Source: CAYNKA01 sp964397655 (GTDB lineage Bacteria; Spirochaetota; Spirochaetia; DTKZ01). Taken from it: a stretch of 64,000 bases of DNA. The translations under genes and the position numbers were made by a program. The stretch is from positions 186,001 to 250,000 of the forward strand of contig CAYNKA010000002.1 in assembly GCA_964397655.1 (NCBI GenBank). The letters are read 5' to 3'. Position 1 is the stretch's first letter, and each line of letters begins with the position of its first letter. The notes below the pieces were generated by a model that made no database searches, was not told the DNA's origin, and saw only the letters and a program-made list of their open reading frames with translations. Of the stretch, positions 53,443 through 61,358 are shown in pieces.

Positions 53443-54243
53443 TCACCGCGGAAGATTCGCGATCACGACCTCAAGCATGTCCCTTGCGACAGTTCGCGGA
53501 GCCTTCGCCCCGGGGATTCCTCCCGCGGCGAGAAAGTCGATCCCGAGTTCAGCCGCTGCCGAAGGATCGACGCCGCCCGGCGCGGACGCAACGTCGAGGA
53601 CGAAAACCCCCTTCCTGAGGGTCGAGAGTTCCTTCCTTCCCAGGAGAACCGCCGGGACCGTATTCACGACGAGATCGTAGGAGGAGAGGTCCGCGATGTC
53701 GCCGGACCGGTAATCCGGACGAAACGCATCCCGTTCGGCCTCGACCGCGGAGTGGATGAATACCTCCGTCCCCAGGGCTCGGAGGAGCGGGGCCAGCCTT
53801 CGGGCGAGCCTGCCGTACCCGACGACGAGGAGCCGCGAACCGTGAAGGGTGAAGTCTATCCTTCCGAGCAGGATATGGACTATGCCCTCGCAGGTCGGGA
53901 CGAGGTTCCTCTCGTAGAGCTCCGCGTCCTTCGTGAAATCGACGTGACGGAAACCTCCCACGGCGGTTCCCGCGGGGAGTGTCCCCGCCAGGAGCACCGC
54001 CCCCTTCTTCAGGGCTCCGAGAAAGGCCGCGACGGGGATCTTCTCCTCCGCGAGGGGCGTGAAGAGGTTCGTCCCGTCGCGCGAGAACGGCACGGGCCCA
54101 ACGACGACGTCGTAGGCAGCGAGGACGCCCGTGTCCGCGGGGCCGGGCCCGAGGGCGTAGGCGTCGTTCGGACGGCCCGCGGCCGCGAGTTCCTCGGCGA
54201 GGCGGAGGTTTCGGAGATCGCCGCCGAATACGCAGATGTTCAT
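53443..54243 (-). CDS. Dipicolinate synthase subunit A-like protein
   Basis: 266 residues. NICVFGGDLRNLRLAEELAAAG starts a Rossmann-like domain. LLVVGYGRLARRLAPLLRALGTEVFIHS is an internal NAD(P)-binding motif, and LDVASAPGGVDPSAAAELGIDFLAAGGIPGAKAPRTVARDML matches the end of SpoVFA (G-I/L-P-G-K/A-x-A-P-x-T). SpoVFA/DpaA oxidises dihydroxydipicolinate-type lysine precursors to dipicolinate in spore formers. No subunit B gene is adjacent. Start ATG at 54243 after AAGGAGGG. It is the last gene of a lysA operon, which fits the lysine/DAP branch. The true product is unproven. Confidence 0.75.
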   Translation of the reverse strand: MNICVFGGDLRNLRLAEELAAAGRPNDAYALGPGPADTGVLAAYDVVVGPVPFSRDGTNLFTPLAEEKIPVAAFLGALKKGAVLLAGTLPAGTAVGGFRHVDFTKDAELYERNLVPTCEGIVHILLGRIDFTLHGSRLLVVGYGRLARRLAPLLRALGTEVFIHSAVEAERDAFRPDYRSGDIADLSSYDLVVNTVPAVLLGRKELSTLRKGVFVLDVASAPGGVDPSAAAELGIDFLAAGGIPGAKAPRTVARDMLEVVIANLPR

Positions 54244-54259
54244 GACGCCATTCCCTCCT

Positions 54260-54817
54260 TCACGATCCTTCCCTCGCACGCCTCACGGCGTCCCTGACGA
54301 AATCCGTCTTCGCCTCGGTGTAGGCCTCGCGGTCGTTCCGGTGCAGTTCGGCGAGAGCGAGCTTGAGCTCGGCGTAGCTCCGCGCGTCCTTCGGATGCGA
54401 CCGAAGGAAGTCGCGGAAGACGATCTCGTCCCAGTCGCCCGGATAGCGTACGTGGACGTGGTAGGCCTGACCCCTGTAGCCCTCGGGAGTGTATCCCTTC
54501 ACGAACATGAGGCAGGGAGGAGGATTCTCCGGCCGCTCGTTCACCTCGTAGCCCAGGGCCCCCATCCTTTCCCGGAGGAGCGAAAGGTCCGCGTCCTGCG
54601 CGATCTCGAGCAGGACGTCGATCACGGGTTTCGCGACGAGCCCCGGAACAGCGGTGCTGCCGACGTGCTCGATCCGTCCGGCGATCTCCGCTCCGAGAGA
54701 GTCGGCGAGCACCGCCTTCTCCGCTTCGAACAAGACGGGCCATTCGGGATCGGACTCGGAAATCGATACGGGAAAGAGACGACCGAGTTCCGCCCGCGAC
54801 ATCTCGGAGAGGATCAC
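54260..54817 (-). CDS. GrpB-family (UPF0157) protein
   Basis: 185-residue GrpB/UPF0157 protein, a nucleotidyltransferase-like fold of unknown function. VSISESDPEWPVLFEAEKAVLADSLG, then RIEHVGSTAVPGLVAKPVIDVLLEI (the H-x-G-S-T-x-V-P-G-x-x-x-K-P-x-I-D core) and YHVHVRYPGD are the signature. GTG at 54817 lies three bases after lysA; an ATG at 54802 is possible. Likely co-translated with lysA and the SpoVFA-like gene. Confidence 0.9.
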   Translation of the reverse strand: MILSEMSRAELGRLFPVSISESDPEWPVLFEAEKAVLADSLGAEIAGRIEHVGSTAVPGLVAKPVIDVLLEIAQDADLSLLRERMGALGYEVNERPENPPPCLMFVKGYTPEGYRGQAYHVHVRYPGDWDEIVFRDFLRSHPKDARSYAELKLALAELHRNDREAYTEAKTDFVRDAVRRAREGS

Positions 54818-54820
54818 GGC

Positions 54821-56095
54821 TCATATCCCCGCGAACGGCGCGAAGAGGTCCTCGAGGGTATCGCGTCGTCGGATGAGGCGGTCCCTGCCGTCCTCGCCGA
54901 TGAGGACCTCGGCGGGCCTGAGGCGGCAGTTGTAGTTCGAGCTCATCGCCATGCCGTACGCCCCCGCGTCCAGGACGCCGACGACGTCACCCTCGGCAAG
55001 GGGAGGCAGCAGCCGGCCCTTGGCGAGCACGTCGCCGGTCTCGCAGATGTTTCCCACGATCGTCACCTCCTCGCGGGCGGCGGGGGCCCTCGGAGAGGAG
55101 GCGTAGATCTCCACGTCGTGGTGGGAGTCGTACATGATCGGCCTCATGAGGACGTTGAAGCCGATGTCCGTTCCCGCGTATTTTCTGCCGGAATTTTCCT
55201 TTACGGCATGGACCCGTCCGAGAAGCACGCCGCATTCGGCCACGACGTACCGTCCGGGCTCGATCTTCACGGTCAGCCTCCTCCCCGTCCGCTTCGTCCA
55301 AGCCTCGATCTCGTCACGGAGCTTCCCTCCAAGGAGCCCGAGGTCGAGCCTGGCCTCACCCGCTTCCTTGCGGTAAGGGATGCCGAAGCCTCCGCCGAAA
55401 TCGACGAATTCGACGTCAGGGAAGCTTTCGGCGTAGCCGAGCAGGAAGGAGACGGCCTCCATGTAGGAGTCCGGCGTCATGAAGAGCGAGCCGATGTGCT
55501 GATTGAGACCCGCGAGGCGCAGGTCGTGGCGGGCGAGGACGGACTTGAGTTCGTCGGTGAAGACGGGATCTACGCCGAACTTGGTCTTCTTCCCGCCGGT
55601 CACGACCTTCTCGTGATGACCCGCCCCGACTCCCGGGTTGATCCGGACCGCGACCCGACCTCCCCGGTTCAGCCTGCCGTAGCGGTCGAGCTGGGAGACG
55701 GAGTCCGTGCTCACGAGGACGCCGGCCTCGACGGCGAACCTGAGCTCCTCGTCCGACACGTTGTTGCAGACGAAGAGGATCTCCTCGGGCTTGAAGCCCG
55801 CCTTCATCTCGAGGAACATCTCTCCCGGCGACATGGCGTCGACGAGCAGGCCCTCCTCGCGGACGATGCGGAGAATGGCGGGATTGGTGTTGGCCTTCGC
55901 GGAGTAGTTCACCTTGAAATCGGCGCGATCGACGAGGCCGACGAGCTCCCTGCAGCGGGCGCGGAGGACCTTCTCGCTGTAGACGTAGAGCGGCGTGCCG
56001 TACTTTTCGGCGAGCGAGACGGGATCGGTCCCGCCGTAGAAACCGGCGGCCTTGGTCCAGATGTCGTGGATGTAAGCGGTTCCTTCGGTTACCAT
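54821..56095 (-). CDS. lysA: Diaminopimelate decarboxylase
   Basis: 424 residues, PLP-dependent fold III enzyme. FKVNYSAKANTNPAILRIV holds the Schiff-base Lys (Y-S-A-K-A-N), NQHIGS and FVDFGGGFGIPY bind PLP phosphate (the G-G-G-F-G-I loop), and ETGDVLAKGRLLPPLAEGDVVGVLDAGAYGMAMSSNYN ends the active site. The last step of lysine synthesis. Start ATG at 56095. First gene of a three-gene operon with GrpB-like and SpoVFA-like genes. Confidence 0.95.
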   Translation of the reverse strand: MVTEGTAYIHDIWTKAAGFYGGTDPVSLAEKYGTPLYVYSEKVLRARCRELVGLVDRADFKVNYSAKANTNPAILRIVREEGLLVDAMSPGEMFLEMKAGFKPEEILFVCNNVSDEELRFAVEAGVLVSTDSVSQLDRYGRLNRGGRVAVRINPGVGAGHHEKVVTGGKKTKFGVDPVFTDELKSVLARHDLRLAGLNQHIGSLFMTPDSYMEAVSFLLGYAESFPDVEFVDFGGGFGIPYRKEAGEARLDLGLLGGKLRDEIEAWTKRTGRRLTVKIEPGRYVVAECGVLLGRVHAVKENSGRKYAGTDIGFNVLMRPIMYDSHHDVEIYASSPRAPAAREEVTIVGNICETGDVLAKGRLLPPLAEGDVVGVLDAGAYGMAMSSNYNCRLRPAEVLIGEDGRDRLIRRRDTLEDLFAPFAGI

Positions 56096-56164
56096 GCTCT
56101 CCCCCTGTCGAAGTCCGCTCCATCATACGGAGAAGGCCGCCGTTTTTCAATCCGGCCGGGGCAC

Positions 56165-56755
56165 TCAGAAACCCAGCTTCTCGAGTTTCGGTCGGATGAC
56201 GAAGACGCAGTAGCCCGCGAGGGGATTCTTCGCATAATAGTCCTGGTGGTAGGCCTCGGCCTCGTAGAAGTCCGCGAGCGGCGCGATCTCGGTGACGATC
56301 GGGGAGTCGAAGCGCTTTTGCTCGGAGTCCCTGGACTTCTCCGCCGCGGTCCGTTCGCGGTCGTTCGCGTAGAAAATGGCGGAGCGGTATTGGGTCCCGA
56401 CGTCGGCGCCCTGGCGGTTCGGCGTCGTCGGGTCATGGGCCTTCCAGAAGATCTCCAGGATCTCCTCGAGGGAAATCTTCCCGGGATCGTACTCGATCCT
56501 CACGACCTCGGCGTGTCCGGTCTCCCCGGTGCAGACCTGTTCGTAGGTCGGCTTCACGGTCGTTCCTCCCGCATAGCCCGAGACCGCCGAGACGACGCCG
56601 TCCACGCGTTCGTACACCGCTTCCAGGCACCAGAAGCATCCTCCGCCCAGGACGATGGACGCGGCCTTTTTTTCGACCGTCGAATCTCCGGGAGCGGCGA
56701 GCGAAGGAAGGGTTATCGCGAACATAAGCACTCCTCGAATCATGGCGTTTTTCAT
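56165..56755 (-). CDS. msrA: Peptide methionine sulfoxide reductase MsrA, exported
   Basis: 196 residues. An N-terminal signal-like segment MKNAMIRGVLMFAITLPSLA precedes the catalytic start IVLGGGCFWCLEAVYERVDGV (nucleophile Cys in G-C-F-W-C). GYAGG, GETGHAEVVRIEYDP and HQDYYAKNP are family motifs; resolving-Cys positions at the C terminus are one Cys (YCVF). Reduces methionine-S-sulfoxide, here probably in the periplasm. An AGTAT-ATA-ATACT palindrome sits at the start codon. Confidence 0.92.
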   Translation of the reverse strand: MKNAMIRGVLMFAITLPSLAAPGDSTVEKKAASIVLGGGCFWCLEAVYERVDGVVSAVSGYAGGTTVKPTYEQVCTGETGHAEVVRIEYDPGKISLEEILEIFWKAHDPTTPNRQGADVGTQYRSAIFYANDRERTAAEKSRDSEQKRFDSPIVTEIAPLADFYEAEAYHQDYYAKNPLAGYCVFVIRPKLEKLGF

Positions 56756-56756
56756 G

Positions 56757-56769
56757 AGTATATAATACT
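56757..56769. promoter_or_regulatory. Palindrome at the msrA start
   Basis: AGTAT-ATA-ATACT directly before the msrA ATG on the minus strand, within the promoter. It resembles the palindrome before the glutaredoxin-like gene (43272-43291). Confidence 0.4.
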
Positions 56770-56830
56770 AATTCGGTAAGGTAAAAGAAAGGTTCTAACC
56801 TTCCCCCGCAGGCCCCGGAAAGGCCCGGAA

Positions 56831-57670
56831 TCAGACGGGATTCTCCGCCTTCACCCTGGAGACGATGCTGCCCAGGGACATTTCGATGGCGCCGACGAGG
56901 TCAGAGTTCTTCGAGTAGTTCGCCGAATGCAGGGTCTTCACCCTTCCGTCCTCGATGAAGCCCCAGGCCCTCCTTTTCTTCTCCCGGTTCTCCTTGTCGT
57001 AGACCGCGAAGGAGGTCCCGCCGTTCTTGTTCAGGAGGGAGAAGCAGGGGACGTCGGTGAACCCGTCTCCGATGAAGATCATGCGGTTCATGGGGATGCG
57101 AAGACGACCGGCGTCGAATCTCCTGTTCACCTCGAAGGGCCTGTTCCTGTAGGCGTCGCCGACGAGCCCCTTCGAAATCTGGAAGATGTAGCGGGTCTTG
57201 TCCGTGAAGCTCACGATGCGCTTGGGAAAGAGGATCTCTCCCCCTTCGCCGTAGTGGAAATCCGAGGCGAAGACGTCCGTGAAATGCCCGGCGATCTTCG
57301 AACCCCTTATGAGGTCGCCGATCCCGCTCGAAACCACATAGAACTCGAGGTCGAAGTCCGGGTCGAGATCGGCGACGTGGGCCCGCAGCCTCCCGAAGAG
57401 TTTTTGCACCCCGTCGAAGAGCCTCACCCTGCCGCCGAAGTCCTCGATTTTCCGGCGCGTGATCCTCGCTGTCTCGGGCTGCCTCCTCGACCATTCGATC
57501 ATCCCGTACATGTAAGCCGGCACCGGGTCCCAGCCGGCCTCGATCAGCCGGGCGTTCTCCGTCCCCCAGAAACTTCCGGTGTCGACGCCGAGCGACGCGA
57601 GAAAATCCGTAGTCGAATCCCTGGCGAGCGTGTCGTCGAAATCGAAGACGACGGCGATGATCGCGCTCAT
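56831..57670 (-). CDS. HAD-superfamily hydrolase
   Basis: 279 residues. AVVFDFDDTLARDST is HAD motif I (D-F-D-D-T), FYVVSSGIGDLIRG motif II, and MIFIGDGFTDVPCFSLL motif IV, the phosphoserine-phosphatase-like subtype with the K of motif III in SFTDKTRYIFQISKG. Phosphatase of unknown substrate. Its ATG overlaps the DUF3788 stop (ATGA), so it is translated together with it. Confidence 0.9.
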   Translation of the reverse strand: MSAIIAVVFDFDDTLARDSTTDFLASLGVDTGSFWGTENARLIEAGWDPVPAYMYGMIEWSRRQPETARITRRKIEDFGGRVRLFDGVQKLFGRLRAHVADLDPDFDLEFYVVSSGIGDLIRGSKIAGHFTDVFASDFHYGEGGEILFPKRIVSFTDKTRYIFQISKGLVGDAYRNRPFEVNRRFDAGRLRIPMNRMIFIGDGFTDVPCFSLLNKNGGTSFAVYDKENREKKRRAWGFIEDGRVKTLHSANYSKNSDLVGAIEMSLGSIVSRVKAENPV

Positions 57671-58089
57671 GCGCCGGCCGCCTTCAGCTCGACGAGGATC
57701 ACGGCGTCATCGAGGTCCTTCGCCCCGCGATGGACTACGGTGAGGTTCTTGAGCTTTCCGCCGTTCGCCGGGTCCGCGAACCTCGCCTTCAGGCCTTCCG
57801 AAAGCCCGCTCGCTCCGATCGCGTCTCCGGCCTTCGCCGTGAAGTAGAACGTCGTCCTGAACGTCCCCTCGACGAGGGAAAGCCAGAAGACCGTCTTCTT
57901 TTTATACACTGCCTTCATGAGCCAGCTTTTCCCGTCGTTGTAGTACCTCCAGGAGGTCTCGATGTCGGGATGCTTCGCGCCGAGATGCTCGAATAACTTC
58001 CGCCACAGCGCCGCGTTTTTCCCGATATGGGAGAGAATGATTTCTTCGGTGGGAAATTGATCTTTGTCGGAAAGGACACGTTCTTCCAT
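57667..58089 (-). CDS. DUF3788 family protein
   Basis: 140-residue cytosolic protein of the DUF3788 type: WRKLFEHLGAKHPDIETSWRYYNDGKSWLMKAVYKKKTVFWLSL and TFRTTFYFTAKAGDAI are the family strands. A conserved W-x-x-Y-N-D-G-K-S-W is seen. Function unknown. Coupled to the HAD gene downstream; no ribosome binding site stands out, GAAAGCGAGGCC lies further upstream. Confidence 0.82.
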   Translation of the reverse strand: MEERVLSDKDQFPTEEIILSHIGKNAALWRKLFEHLGAKHPDIETSWRYYNDGKSWLMKAVYKKKTVFWLSLVEGTFRTTFYFTAKAGDAIGASGLSEGLKARFADPANGGKLKNLTVVHRGAKDLDDAVILVELKAAGA

Positions 58090-58173
58090 TCGGCCGGCCT
58101 CGCTTTCTCCATGATAGCCGCAGGCGAAACGGAAAGCAACACAGGGAACGACTCGACGGCGAATTCCCGACTG

Positions 58174-58320
58174 TCACCGGACTCCTCTCCGGTACGCCTT
58201 TCCGATCCTGTCTATCCTCTCCGTCCAGATGCATCCGGCATAACCCTTCGGGATCTCCTCGAGATCCTCGATCGAGTCGAAACCGCCTGACCATTGTCCC
58301 CGTTTCTTCACCAGGACCAT
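58174..58320 (-). CDS. Small ORF, unknown
   Basis: 48 residues, MVLVKKRGQWSGGFDSIEDL then EEIPKGYAGCIWTERIDRIG. Codon choice is like the neighbours, and the S-I-E-D-L-E-E-I-P-K-G-Y-A-G stretch looks like a real protein fragment, but there is no ribosome binding site and no homologue I can name. It could be the remnant of a longer gene. Confidence 0.35.
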   Translation of the reverse strand: MVLVKKRGQWSGGFDSIEDLEEIPKGYAGCIWTERIDRIGKAYRRGVR

Positions 58321-58336
58321 TAGGCGCCCGATGAGT

Positions 58337-59254
58337 TCAGTAGGCGACGCTCATCCCCACATACAGGGGCGAGAAAAGCGGCTTCACCTCGGGGCCGACG
58401 GTCTTCTTCCCCGCGCCTTTCCGTCGGCCGAAGCTCTCGCCGACCGTGGAGCCTATCGCATAGCCGACGAGCGTCCCTGCGATCGCGTCGGAGAACCAGT
58501 GCATGGTGCCTCCGCCGTGCGAGACGACGCCGAAAAAAAGCCAGGCGAGGTAGAGGCCTCCCAGGGCCTTGAGACCGGTGCTGTCGTCGTACACTTCGAG
58601 AAGGCTCGTGACCGCCGCGGTGTTCGTCGCCATGTGACCCGACGGCCAGCCCCAGAAGATGCCCCCGCGGAACAGGCCGAAGCGGAATTCCCGGCTCCGG
58701 TCCTCGTCGGGTGAAGGAGGCGGCCTGCCGGTTACGGCCTTGAGCGCGCTCGTGGAGACGAGCGCGAGAAAACTCGCCTGCAGTACCGCGCAGCCCGCGA
58801 CGTAAGGCTTCGATTCCTCCTCGGCGGATCCCGAGAAATAGAGCCCCGCCCCGAGGAGAATCGGCATGAAGAAGCCGACCGCGGGCGCCGCGGAGATAAA
58901 GGTCTCGTGTTCGTCGCCTCCCGCGAAATAGTCGTGAACGTTCCGATCGAATCCCTGGGAGGAAAAAACGAAGGTGGCGGCGATCGCGGACAGCCAAAAA
59001 AGGGAATTGCATCCCGTAAAACTCCCGAGGGAGTTTTCCCCGGTGTCCGAAAACAGGCCGGTCCCACCTGAATCGGCAGGTCCCGATTCCTCGGCGAAGA
59101 CATTTCCCGACCTCGTGAAGACACCGAGGCAGAACACCGCGAGAACAAGGTTGATGAAAAAATGCGTTTTTTTTTCGACCACCGCTTTCGTTTCCCGAAC
59201 CGGCAACTTACGCACGACCTTCAGGCGTCGCGCTTCCCCCGGTGAAACCATCAT
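58337..59254 (-). CDS. PAP2-family membrane phosphatase (copy 1)
   Basis: 305 residues. An N-terminal hydrophobic segment (FINLVLAVFCLGVF) and about five further helices. Phosphatase motifs: KAVTGRP near 173, WPSGHMATNTA near 207, and SHGGGTMHWFSDAIAGTLVGYAIG near 245 (the S-R-x-x-x-x-x-H-x-x-x-D box with S-H instead of S-R). Acts on lipid or isoprenoid phosphates at the membrane. Close paralogue of 62149-62991. The start at 59254 lacks a clear ribosome binding site; internal ATG choices are open. Confidence 0.86.
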   Translation of the reverse strand: MMVSPGEARRLKVVRKLPVRETKAVVEKKTHFFINLVLAVFCLGVFTRSGNVFAEESGPADSGGTGLFSDTGENSLGSFTGCNSLFWLSAIAATFVFSSQGFDRNVHDYFAGGDEHETFISAAPAVGFFMPILLGAGLYFSGSAEEESKPYVAGCAVLQASFLALVSTSALKAVTGRPPPSPDEDRSREFRFGLFRGGIFWGWPSGHMATNTAAVTSLLEVYDDSTGLKALGGLYLAWLFFGVVSHGGGTMHWFSDAIAGTLVGYAIGSTVGESFGRRKGAGKKTVGPEVKPLFSPLYVGMSVAY

Positions 59255-59300
59255 AATCCGGAGTTCGCGCTATTACCAAAGTTTTTCACAACTTCTCAAC

Positions 59301-59594
59301 CTTGCCCGCGTTTTCCCCGAGGAATTTTTCCCCTTAGCGGCCAAGCGTTCAACATTCTATTAAACTACTTAGCTTGCCCGCGTTCCGCCCTAGAAATTTT
59401 TCCCCTTAGCGGCCAAGGCGTTTTACTCCGAAGCATTTCTACTTAGCCTTGCCCGCGTTTTCCCCGAGGAATTTTTCCCCTTAGCGGCCAAGCGTTCAAC
59501 ATTCTATTAAACTACTTAGCTTGCCCGCGTTCCGCCCTAGAAATTTTTCCCCTTAGCGGCCAAGGCGTTTTACTCCGAAGCATTTCTACTTAGC
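59301..59594. repeat. Tandem duplication of a 147-bp unit built from two related half-units (ABAB)
   Basis: 59301-59447 and 59448-59594 are identical. Each consists of A (72 bp; 59301-59372, 59448-59519) and B (75 bp; 59373-59447, 59520-59594). A and B share CTTGCCCGCGTT at the start, AATTTTTCCCCTTAGCGGCC-AAG in the middle and CTTAG at the end, and differ between. CTTAGCGGCCAAG is an imperfect palindrome. The block fills the 436-base gap 59255-59690 between the PAP2 and isomerase genes and ends at the -35 of the isomerase promoter. I see no gene in this gap. Confidence 0.9.
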
Positions 59595-59595
59595 C

Positions 59596-59625
59596 TTGAC
59601 AACTCTCAAAGTCTGATGCTACATT
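59596..59625 (+). promoter_or_regulatory. Promoter of the isomerase-GDPD operon
   Basis: TTGACA (59596-59601), 18 bases, TACATT (59620-59625). It starts two bases after the repeat block. Confidence 0.65.
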
Positions 59626-59664
59626 GATAGTAGCATTTGATTATCTAATAGTCACATTTGTGAC
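59616..59664. promoter_or_regulatory. Two inverted repeats after the promoter
   Basis: ATGCTAC-N7-GTAGCAT (59616-59636) spans the -10, and GTCACA-TT-TGTGAC (59651-59664) lies just downstream. Both are placed to act as repressor operators. No regulator gene is adjacent. Confidence 0.6.
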
Positions 59665-59690
59665 TCACTCCGGATTCAACGAGCGACATC

Positions 59691-61337
59691 ATGAAACGAT
59701 ACGTCTTTCCGAAGCCCGCGCCCTTAGTCCCGCGACGGGGAGAACGCGAGATCGTTCTCGTGGCGAACGGGAACCTCAAGCAGCACACCAACAAGGCCGG
59801 CTGGCCGGCGCAGGCCGAGATGGAGGGAAAGCTCGTCAGGGCCTTCGCGGCGGAGGGATATACGGTGATCCGAGGCCATGCCGTCGATCCCGCGCTCGGC
59901 CACGGACTCATCTGGAACCAGAGGATGGGCATGGACGTCTTCAACTCCATCGACCCCGACGCGAAGCTCGTCGTGGCGGCGGGAATCTGGCAGTTCAGCC
60001 AGCACATCCTGCCGGGCCTCCGGAATCATCGGGGGCCGATCCTCACCGCAGCGAACTGGTCGGGGAAATGGCCGGGCCTCGTGGGCCTCCTCAACCTGAA
60101 CGCATCCCTCGTCAAGGCAAAAGTGAAATTCTCGACCATCTGGAGCGAGAACTTCGACGACGAGTTCTTCCTGCGCGGGCTCAGGCAGTGGCTCCGCGAG
60201 GGAAGGATAGACCACGACACGAGCCACGTCCGCCCTCTGGACGGGGCCGCGCTTCCGCAGGAGGAGGCGAAGCTGGGCAGGGCCTTGGCGCGCGAGCTGC
60301 GGCGGGAGAAGGCCGTCATCGGCGTCTTCGACGAGGGCTGCATGGGCATGTACAACGCCATCGTGGACGACGAACTCCTCCATCCTCTCGGGATCTACAA
60401 GGAGCGCCTCAGCCAGTCGGCCCTCGTGGCAGCCATGCGGCTCGTGACGGAGAAGGAGGCGCGGGAGGTGAAGACCTGGCTGGACGAACGGGGAATGAGA
60501 TTCGTCACCGGCCCGGATCCGACGAAGGACCTCACCGAGGAACAAATCCTCGAGCAGTGCAGGATGTACGTCGCGGCGGTTCGGATGGCGGACGAGTTCG
60601 GCTGCGCCGCCATAGGCATCCAGTATTCCTCCGGGCTCAAGGACATGACCGCTGCCTCGGACCTCGCCGAAGGGCTCATGAACAATCCGGACCGGCCTCC
60701 GGTCCGGCACGCCGAGACCGGCAGGACGCTCTACGAAGGCAGGGCCCTTCCCCACTTCAACGAGGCCGACGAGGCTGCCGCGATCGACCAGCTCGTGAAC
60801 GACAGGATCTGGACCGCGATGGGGATGGATCCCTCCACGACGCTTCACGACGTACGCTGGGGCGAACGGTACACGGGGAACGGCCTCGACGACTTCGTCT
60901 GGGTCTTCCTCATCTCGGGCGCGGTACCCGCGTCCCACTTCGCCCGCGGCTACGCCGAGGCAGTGAGCGAGCGCCAGCCCCCGGTTTCCTTCCGCATGGG
61001 AGGCGGCACCTTGAAGGGCATAAGCAAGCCCGGCGAGATCGTGTGGAGCAGGATCTACATCGAAGACGGCACGCTCCATGCCGATCTCGGCCGCGGCCGC
61101 GTTGCCGACCTGCCGCGCGAGGAGACCGAACGCCGATGGAAGGCGACCACCTCCCAGTGGCCCATCATGAACGCCATCCTCTACGGCGTGAGCCGCGACC
61201 AGTTCATGGCGAAGCACCGGGCAAATCACGTCATCGTGACCTACGCCGACGACGCCGGGGCCGCCGACAAGGCCCTCGCGGTCAAGGCCGCGATGCTCGA
61301 CGAACTCGGCATCGAAGTGAATCTCTGCGGAATATGA
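59691..61337 (+). CDS. L-fucose/arabinose isomerase-like protein
   Basis: 548 residues, close to FucI length (about 590). FDEGCMGMYNAIVDDELLHPLGIYKERLSQSALVAAM around 215-255 and the ending TTSQWPIMNAILYGVSRDQFMAKHRANHVIV (with a metal-ligand His-rich region A-K-H-R-A-N-H) match a fucose/arabinose isomerase-like fold; catalytic acids would be in the E-G-C-M and Q-Y-S-S-G regions. No signal peptide. A weak ribosome binding site precedes the ATG. A GDPD gene follows 21 bases later. The exact sugar is unknown. Confidence 0.68.
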   Translation: MKRYVFPKPAPLVPRRGEREIVLVANGNLKQHTNKAGWPAQAEMEGKLVRAFAAEGYTVIRGHAVDPALGHGLIWNQRMGMDVFNSIDPDAKLVVAAGIWQFSQHILPGLRNHRGPILTAANWSGKWPGLVGLLNLNASLVKAKVKFSTIWSENFDDEFFLRGLRQWLREGRIDHDTSHVRPLDGAALPQEEAKLGRALARELRREKAVIGVFDEGCMGMYNAIVDDELLHPLGIYKERLSQSALVAAMRLVTEKEAREVKTWLDERGMRFVTGPDPTKDLTEEQILEQCRMYVAAVRMADEFGCAAIGIQYSSGLKDMTAASDLAEGLMNNPDRPPVRHAETGRTLYEGRALPHFNEADEAAAIDQLVNDRIWTAMGMDPSTTLHDVRWGERYTGNGLDDFVWVFLISGAVPASHFARGYAEAVSERQPPVSFRMGGGTLKGISKPGEIVWSRIYIEDGTLHADLGRGRVADLPREETERRWKATTSQWPIMNAILYGVSRDQFMAKHRANHVIVTYADDAGAADKALAVKAAMLDELGIEVNLCGI

Positions 61338-61358
61338 CGATAAAATAAGGAGAAAAAC

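Noticed and set aside
59301..59594. The ABAB repeat could be a CRISPR array.
   Set aside because: The conserved blocks alternate with the same two fillers, not with unique spacers, and no cas gene is present.
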